Shown here: positions 57,906-64,000 of the stretch, in pieces
Layout of the letters: each line of letters starts with the position of its first letter
How positions within the stretch are numbered: the stretch's first letter is position 1
Assembly: GCA_002914805.1 (NCBI GenBank)
Contig: JXTB01000001.1
Span: forward strand, 3,999,849 to 4,063,848
Source: Parasponia andersonii
Taxonomy: Eukaryota; Streptophyta; Magnoliopsida; Rosales; Cannabaceae
Reading direction: 5' to 3'
Length of the DNA stretch: 64,000 bases
Position numbers and translations under genes: made by a program
The notes under the pieces: generated by a model
Told to the model about the DNA's origin: nothing
Database searches by the model: none
The model's input: the letters and a program-made list of their open reading frames with translations, nothing else

Positions 57906-58269
57906 GAGTGTTAGATTTTTATTGATCTGACTTGTAGTTGGCTTGCTTTCAATGAGATTTTTTTCCATTTTTTTTCCATATTTGGGATACATTTTTTTTT
58001 TCTTGGTATATAGAATTTTTGTCCTTGTATATGGAAGTTCTATTTTGGTATTCTCAGATTTAGACTTGAAGTTTTTGATGTTTTATCATTTTCTTTTATT
58101 GGTATTGATACACTTTTAAGTACATTGTTTTATTGTTTTGGTATATAAATTTTTTTTCTTACTATATGATTGTACATATAGGTATTAAGAAGTTTTTTAT
58201 ATTGAAATATTTTAATTTTATTCAATTTAATTCATAATATTTTCTTGTGAAGAAAATTTTGATATCTCT

Positions 58270-58810
58270 TGTTATAGTATATGAGGATATATACGCAATT
58301 CATATTCTTATGAACTAAGAGAAAAAATCTATTTACCATCTTCTAAGATGGTGCATATGTGTGTGATGGTAAATAAATATGCATAGAGAATTTATATTGT
58401 TATACACTAACAGCAAAAACATATATACTCAGTTTTTAGTTGTTTTTCATTACTTTGGTGGACATAGGACATAGACTGCTATATTTGAACATATATACCT
58501 AATTCACGTTCTTATGAACCATAAAGAAAAATTTATTTACGTGGTTCAAAATATTATATATCATATAGAAAAGCATTTTGTTAAGAATTATGAATCATTA
58601 AGTAAAACTTCAAAAACATATATGTATATATATACTCAATTTATGGTTATTTTTCAGTGCGTTAGTGGACATAACTTGTCATACTTAAACAAATATACCT
58701 ATTTCATGTTTTTATGTATCATGAAGAAAAATGTATCTACATAATTCAAAATATTATATACCATATAGAAAATGAGTTTTTTAAGAACCATGAATTATTA
58801 AATAAATCTT
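58270..58810. repeat. Diverged repeat in MULE, about 200 bp x 2-3
   Basis: TATACCTAATTCACGTTCTTATGAACC at about 58491 and TATACCTATTTCATGTTTTTATG at about 58694 begin matching segments. They continue AAGAAAAATTTATTTAC, TTCAAAATATTATATA and CATATAGAAAA. A more diverged start lies near 58290. Between them, TATATACTCAATTTATGGTTATTTTTCAG matches 58423. Confidence 0.75.
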
Positions 58811-59314
58811 TTATTCTATTTTTGTCTTTTTTTCAAATTCTTATTTGCCAAGAAACACCTGTCTGATATTCAACATTTTATTTATTTATTTATTAACAGT
58901 TTATAATCATATGTACCTAGTTTACATTCATATATGCCAAAAATAGAATTTTATATCTATTATTCTTCCATATATAATGACCATAATAAATCATACAAAG
59001 CATAAGAATAAAATTTTAAAATGATAATCCTTATTTAAAAAAAATATATAATCTTTGTCATTCAAAACATAATACAAGTAATTTTCTAAACATCAAAATA
59101 TTCATCCTAAACTCTTTCTTGATTTTTACTCTTCTGTCTCTAAATTAGTATGCTAATTTCTTTTCTTCTTGTCCATCCCCTAATGATAAAGCTCTGTGAC
59201 CGACTTTTGTTTTTGTCCAAACTATTAATTTTCTGGTATTAAATATGTCATTTATCCCCTACAATCCATTATAGAAAATTGTTACACAAATAGAAAATTA
59301 TGAACTAGTTATAC

Positions 59315-59318
<4 letters not shown>

Positions 59319-59356
<38 letters not shown>
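59319..59356. repeat. (AT)n microsatellite
   Basis: An uninterrupted AT run within the MULE. Similar runs lie at about 61405-61424 and 61459-61485. Confidence 0.95.
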
Positions 59357-59358
<2 letters not shown>

Positions 59359-59765
59359 CAGAAACTAGAATTTTATGAACCGTAAGTAAAAATATATGAA
59401 ACAATCATAAAAATCTATATTTTCACAATACAGCCACTAACTAATGTCACTAATACTCTTTTTTTGAACATAATTAAAATTTGACTGTACAACAAAACAC
59501 AAAAGCATAGTCATACTAAGTATAACAACAATAAGATCTACAATGAGATTGATTAGTGTGTAATTATCTTAGTTATAAAAATCTAAACTTTTGTGCATTT
59601 AGTATGATGGTAATTAAAAAAAAAGGCAGGATCTAAAAGCGGAACATGTCTATATTTCACTACTTTATGAACCAAATTTTGAATCTATATTCCAAGCAAA
59701 CACATACATATACTCTAAAACAAAGGCCAAATAACTTGAACCTGCACAAAAAAAACAAGATATAG

Positions 59766-59768
<3 letters not shown>

Positions 59769-59813
<45 letters not shown>

Positions 59814-59872
59814 CCAGCCACTAAAATAGGACATAAACCATCTTTATCATATAAATGGTTAGCTATTAAAAT

Positions 59873-59907
<35 letters not shown>

Positions 59908-59970
59908 AGCCACTAAAATAGGACATAAACCATCTTTATCATATAAATGGTTAGCAATTAAAATAACAAT
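59769..59970. repeat. 92-bp duplication with (TA)n tracts
   Basis: (TA)n at 59769-59809, then a 70-bp segment starting ATACCAGCCACTAAAATAGG at 59811, then (AT)n at about 59877-59904, then the same segment again from 59903 with one change (CTATT to CAATT). The near identity shows a recent duplication, probably mediated by the TA tracts. Confidence 0.93.
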
Positions 59971-61452
59971 GTGGTCTTGCTAGATTGCCAACCATAATTA
60001 TTTAATATGTCCACATATCTTAGTCAACTATACCATCTGAACCATAATGGACCGAGAGTAATTTCATTATGGTGACCATTGAATATATGATGAGAAACTT
60101 GTGTCTCCAAACTTTCTCTAATGGCTCTTCTTCAAATGATTACATGTTAATAAATGAGTGATTGTTGATTCATGTTTTTTGATAACTATTTTCTTATTAT
60201 TAATACAACTAAAAAATTTATCTACCATAATATAAAAATTATCTACCATATGACAAATTGTATTTACTAGAGTCATAATTTTGTCTATCAAAAAAATAGG
60301 ATATTAACATAACCATAAAATTCAAACAGCTGATAAATAGTTACACATTAATAAACAATTTTAAGAAATGATAATTTACATAATAATTTCTTCCTCGTAC
60401 AAAAATTATCTACCATATACAAAATTATATCTATAAGCACTTTATCTACCAAATACTTATTTATGAGTTTTAATTGCCTTATAAATTAGGCTAGATATCA
60501 TAAGCTTCAAGATTTAATAGTAATAATTATCTCACTCGGACCAAGTATTTAACTCAAAAGCATAACATAATAAGAAAAGACATTAGCATGATAAATTATA
60601 ATCTAATTAATAAAACAAAGCGAGGAATCTTTTAAACCATTGTTATTATGAGATATTGTCAACCCACTAGTAGATCTAACTATCAAGGTTAACTCATAAT
60701 TTCATGCTTTATACCGTAAACTTGAAAATATATAATCTTGTAAATTATAAATTTACCTCCAACATCTATAATTGTACAAATATATATTGTCAAAAGGTAT
60801 CATCTCAAGTGGTTGTTACAAACTACTATAAAGTTTCACATTTTTAAGTCATTCTTCAAAAAACATCAAAAAATAACCCTATACTAACGTGGGTATCCTA
60901 AATTTGAATTCTCAAGTTTAAAATATATCTATATTTTGTCACTACATCACACTTTCACAAACTAAATTAGCAATGACTGATGGAAGTGACAACAAACCTC
61001 TAGGCGAAAAGGACGAATGGAATACCAAACCAATTATTATCAAGGCATTTGCGTCTAACAGATTAATATTGAAACTAGTAGAACATCTCAAATTCTCAGT
61101 ACTTAGATACACACACACACAAATGCATAAGCACCACATAAGCATTCCAACAAATAGTTTATTATCAATCTTTTGGATGATTTAAGTAAATATCCAACAT
61201 GCTCATTTTGCAATAAAATAAACAAAGTCTGAAGACAATAGAATGAAAATCGATTTTATAGAAGCCTTCCAAAGTGTCTGTAGCAAATCTACGGATTCCA
61301 TAACTAGTTATTATGGCAGGCCATGATTTAATAACTACAACATTTGTAAATTAAACACTAAAAAAATGATCAATCATAGCCTATTCATAAAGAAATTTTG
61401 GAAATATATATATATATATATATGTGTCCCCGCGACAAGGGGTATATATGTG

Positions 61453-61485
<33 letters not shown>

Positions 61486-62237
61486 ACAATTAGAGATATG
61501 AATTTACTTTTCGATGAAATCCTAACATTAAATCTTTATGAGTCAAAGTTCTTTGATTATGAATTGCAATACAAGCTTGAAATCGTTCAAATTCCTTGTA
61601 TATGCAGCTTCAATTTTGATTTTCATGGAGATCGAAAAGAAAATTTATGGAAACATGGTTGAGAAAGAGAGGAAAAATGCAAGAAACTTACTAGTACAAG
61701 AGAGAAAGAGAGAAAAAATAAAGCAAAGTGATGGCAAGAGTGAGAAAGAGAAGAAAATGGGCAAGAAAGTGATGTGAAGATAGGGAAATAGGTTCTGGCG
61801 CTTAAGGGGTAATTTGGATAAAAGATTTCTAACGGGTTAGTGGGTTGGATATTTATCTATTAAATTTCAGGATTGGATATATAATGAGTTTTGGGTCACA
61901 TTTTGGGTAGATACCTGTAAGTTCCTTTAAATTATAAAGTTTGAACTCTGTAAAATAATACAAAAAAATTTAAAAATTAATACCATGAGTTGATTTTTTG
62001 AATAACTTTAACTTATAAAAGATAAATAATATACTCAAAATTAAAGAAAATAATAAGGACTAATCTATTTTTAATGAAAGATATTTTTATTTTTTTTGTT
62101 ATTCAAATTGGTTAAAAAGTCAATTTCAAGTATTTTTCAAACATTATTAATTTCAGAATTTTATTTCCCAGAATTCAAACTTTAGGATTTAAATTACATA
62201 ACACTTAAATTTTAGGGTTTTTTTTTTTTTTTTTTTG

Positions 62238-62675
62238 CATTTCTTCAAAAACACGTCCGAGAAAGTTCCATTGAGATATGTTTGAAGGCCCGAGGCATGG
62301 AGAATGGTGGATTTTAATTTATTTATCGAAAATTGAAGTTTGCTTTTGTTTCTTGTCCCTTCAACCTTTGTTTTCAGTTGCAGTTATATATATCTAAATA
62401 CCAAGTTTGTCATTCGTTGTTTGTGCACCTCAAATTATTCTCGAAATTCAAGTTGTTCATTTTCAGTTATTCATTCTTTTACTTCAGGTAATATACAATT
62501 GTTTGAAGCTAATGATCAAGGGAGGAAGAAGAAGAAAAAAAGAAAAGAAAGATATACTAATTTATTTTGCTGTTATCTTGTCCTTTTTCTCTCTTTTGTT
62601 TTTTTTTTTTTTTTTTTTTTTTTGGATGGAAATTAGGTCTTATACAACATTTTTAGAAAAAAATTTAAAAAATAT
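62238..62675. other. Intergenic, no gene recognised
   Basis: There are two overlapping open frames at 62340-62742 without a recognised domain and a poly-T run at about 62598-62622. A donor-like CTTCAGGTAATAT at about 62485 could belong to an untranslated exon, but nothing else supports a gene. Confidence 0.45.
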
Positions 62676-62970
62676 GTGGACTGTTTTTTGTGTATCAGAT
62701 ATAGTTTTTATTAGAAAAATGTCATTTTCAAAAAATATTTAGAGAAATATCATTTTTAAAATTATAATTAGTAACTGGTGATCAGTTTTCAGAAAGTAGA
62801 ACTAGTAACCAAAGGTATTTATAACTAGTAATTAGTAACTGGTAACCAGTTTCCAGAAATTAGTAACTAATAACTATTTTAAAAATATTATTTTCCTAAA
62901 ATATTTTTAAAACGTGATATTTTTCTCATAACAACTATAAAAAAATTGGGGCAAAAAAAGACGACTCCGT
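62676..62970. mobile_element. MITE-like inverted-repeat element
   Basis: TATAGTTTTTATTAGAAAAATGTCATTTTC (about 62700-62730), ATATCATTTTTAAAATTATAATTAGTAACTGG and neighbours are mirrored by the complement of CCAGAAATTAGTAACTAATAACTATTTTAAAAATATTATTTTCC...GATATTTTTCTCATAACAACTATA (62852-62940). The arms are about 100 bp with an imperfect match; the centre repeats TAGTAACTGGT. The ends and target duplication are not sharp. Confidence 0.6.
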
Positions 62971-63283
62971 ATTTTTGAGTTTTTATATATAAAAAGTGTT
63001 AGAAACCTTCTTTATATATATATATATATATATTGTGATATATTAATCCTAAAGTATTTAACACTTAAGAGGCACTTTATAATCAACTTTCCAAAATCTA
63101 TAACAATTAATCTAGCCTATCTCCAAAATTACAAAACTTGTAAGATAAGTTATACAATGAATGGGGATCCTATACATGCCCAAAATGCTGTTGTAAAGTT
63201 CATACGCGAGCCTGACCTAACGCCAGATTCTTATGTTGTGTTTGCTAATATAGATTTCAGCGATTTATATATCATTAGAAAAG
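62971..63283. other. Intergenic, no gene recognised
   Basis: AT-rich with a (TA)n run at about 63015-63033. No gene or transposon terminus was recognised. Confidence 0.5.
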
Positions 63284-63295
63284 GTTATTTTATAA

Positions 63296-63389
63296 TTTTT
63301 TTTTGTTGACATTCAACAGGAGGAATTGAATTCTAGATCTTAATTTTAGAGGCAAATGTGGTTACCAATTAGGCTAAGTTTGCAATTAC
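63296..63389 (-). mobile_element. Short tRNA-derived SINE
   Basis: On the minus strand TTAGCCTAATTGGTAACCAC (box A-like) is followed about 30 bp later by AGAATTCAATTCCTCC (box B-like, diverged). It ends in a short poly-A (poly-T at about 63296-63304 on the plus strand). The flanks GTTATTTTATAA (63284-63295) and GTTATTTTACAA (63390-63401) match at 11 of 12 bases. At about 94 bp it is short for a SINE and may be truncated. Confidence 0.65.
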
Positions 63390-63401
63390 GTTATTTTACA
63401 A

Positions 63402-64000
63402 GCTTTCTATCCAAATAAAATATTACCTAACAACTAAAAGCCAATCAAAATCACTCATGCATTCTAAATCTTTTTCAACGACTTAAAGTCCATAACTTTT
63501 TATTTACTCAATCAGATCAATTAAACTTAGTCTTGTTTGAATCCTTTAACTAAAAGGTGTATTCTAAAAGGGAAATTAGGTTAAATATGCATTATAAGAG
63601 GCATATTTTGGCACATATGCTTCCCTCAATAAAACTCTGAAAAATATGCATATACCCACCTGAAATGTCACTTCTGCCCTTTATAATTGGTTTATAATGT
63701 ATATGTCGCTCTTCTCCTCTTTAACCAAGCTGTAGCTCCTTATTCCTCCCTCTATATCCTCACAATCTTTCATGTAATCTCATGCTTGAATTTATCACAC
63801 TGTCTAAGGAGCTGAAATTCTAAGAGTAGAAAAGAAGAAAGGATAAAAGTTGAAAAAACAGAAAAAAGACGTGGCAGTAAGACGGAGGACGGAAATCCGC
63901 GAAATGGGTATGTACTTTATATGGGTACTGTTTGAAATGATTTTTAACTGAGTTTCGATATGTTACGAGCATAATTTATACATTAAAAGTTATTTTTTGG
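63402..64000. other. Window end; possible MULE-like terminus
   Basis: 63585-63700 (AAATATGCATTATAAGAGGC, CATATGCTTCCCTCAATAAAACTCTG, CATATACCCACCTGAAATG) has the phrase structure of a Mutator-like inverted terminus. If so, the element runs off the right edge. No gene is recognised and no partner end is visible. Confidence 0.3.

Larger units (their letters stand above)
55351..61925 (+). mobile_element. Mutator-like element (MULE), 6.6 kb, decayed
   Basis: An exact 9-bp duplication TTTAAATTA flanks it (55342-55350 and 61926-61934). The ends are degenerate inverted repeats of about 79 bp: GGAAAAACTAGGTAGATGTT on the left and GGAACTTACAGGTATCTACC reading inward from the right, both closing in AGATGTCC/AAATATCC. 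CT-rich tracts follow inward on each side (55510-55756 on the plus strand; about 61655-61770 on the minus strand). A transposase C-terminus lies at 57490-57905 on the plus strand. The rest is AT-rich and full of internal repeats. Confidence 0.82.
55293..62237. mobile_element. MITE split by a Mutator-like element
   Basis: Removing 55351-61934 would bring GAGTAAACTGTCAAAAAAAAATATACTG...GCAATTTAAATTA (55295-55350) next to TAAAGTTTGAACTCTGTAAAATAATAC (from 61935). The combined left arm is the inverse of the right arm ending near 62237 (GAATTCAAACTTTAGGATTTAAATTACATAACACTT). Both arms match the MITE at 31194-31547 (GAGTAAACCATAAAAAAAATATCATG). The outer flanks ATTTCTTTT and ATTTCTTCA agree at 7 of 9 bases. 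The right end is approximate because of a poly-T run. Confidence 0.72.

Noticed and set aside
1..64000. tRNA or rRNA genes
   Set aside because: No cloverleaf-compatible tRNA or ribosomal sequence was recognised; only tRNA-derived SINE motifs and primer-binding sites were seen.

Overview
The window looks like nuclear DNA from a flowering plant, most likely a woody eudicot. It is AT-rich and crowded with LTR retrotransposons, Mutator-like elements, MITEs and tRNA-derived SINEs. The single conventional host gene resembles the plant C2H2 zinc-finger regulator STOP1. The species cannot be decided from the sequence alone. There are three gaps or ambiguous bases: a 16-N run at 4490-4505 and single Ns at 37455 and 55756.

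Layout. 1-3721: the 5' half of a decayed Ty3/gypsy element on the minus strand, with its 5' LTR at the right; the rest lies off the left edge. 7316-10000: the STOP1-like gene on the minus strand, with an intronless 529-codon reading frame, an inferred 828-bp intron in the 5' UTR and a TATA-box promoter. 10353-11316: a block upstream of STOP1 that recurs, interrupted by later insertions, at 23600-25690. 12353-20741: a decayed Copia element on the minus strand, split by a second Copia element on the plus strand (15031-19072); both keep perfect 5-bp target-site duplications. 22.6-36 kb: small elements, including a hAT-like element, two solo LTRs, a 1.35-kb long-TIR Mutator-like element, MITEs and a SINE with an 18-bp target duplication.

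39825-52544: a nearly complete 12.7-kb Ty3/gypsy element of the Tat type on the minus strand. It carries gag, protease, reverse transcriptase, two RNase H domains and integrase, then two tandem-repeat arrays and a separate gene-like unit running antisense to gag-pol. That unit has its own TATA box and two introns whose removal keeps the reading frame open. The two solo LTRs at 24.0 and 35.2 kb belong to the same family. 53448-55219: a solo Copia-type LTR. 55351-61925: a 6.6-kb Mutator-like element with a recognisable transposase C-terminus and internal tandem arrays, inserted with an exact 9-bp duplication into one inverted repeat of an older MITE. The last 1.7 kb holds another MITE, a short SINE and what may be the edge of another Mutator-like element.

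None of the transposon reading frames seen here is intact. The layered insertions give a relative order of events: Copia in Copia, MULE in MITE, and solo LTR in duplicated block. The features most worth follow-up are the spliced antisense unit with neighbouring satellite-like arrays in the Tat element, the MULE-in-MITE nest, and the duplicated block next to the STOP1 promoter.
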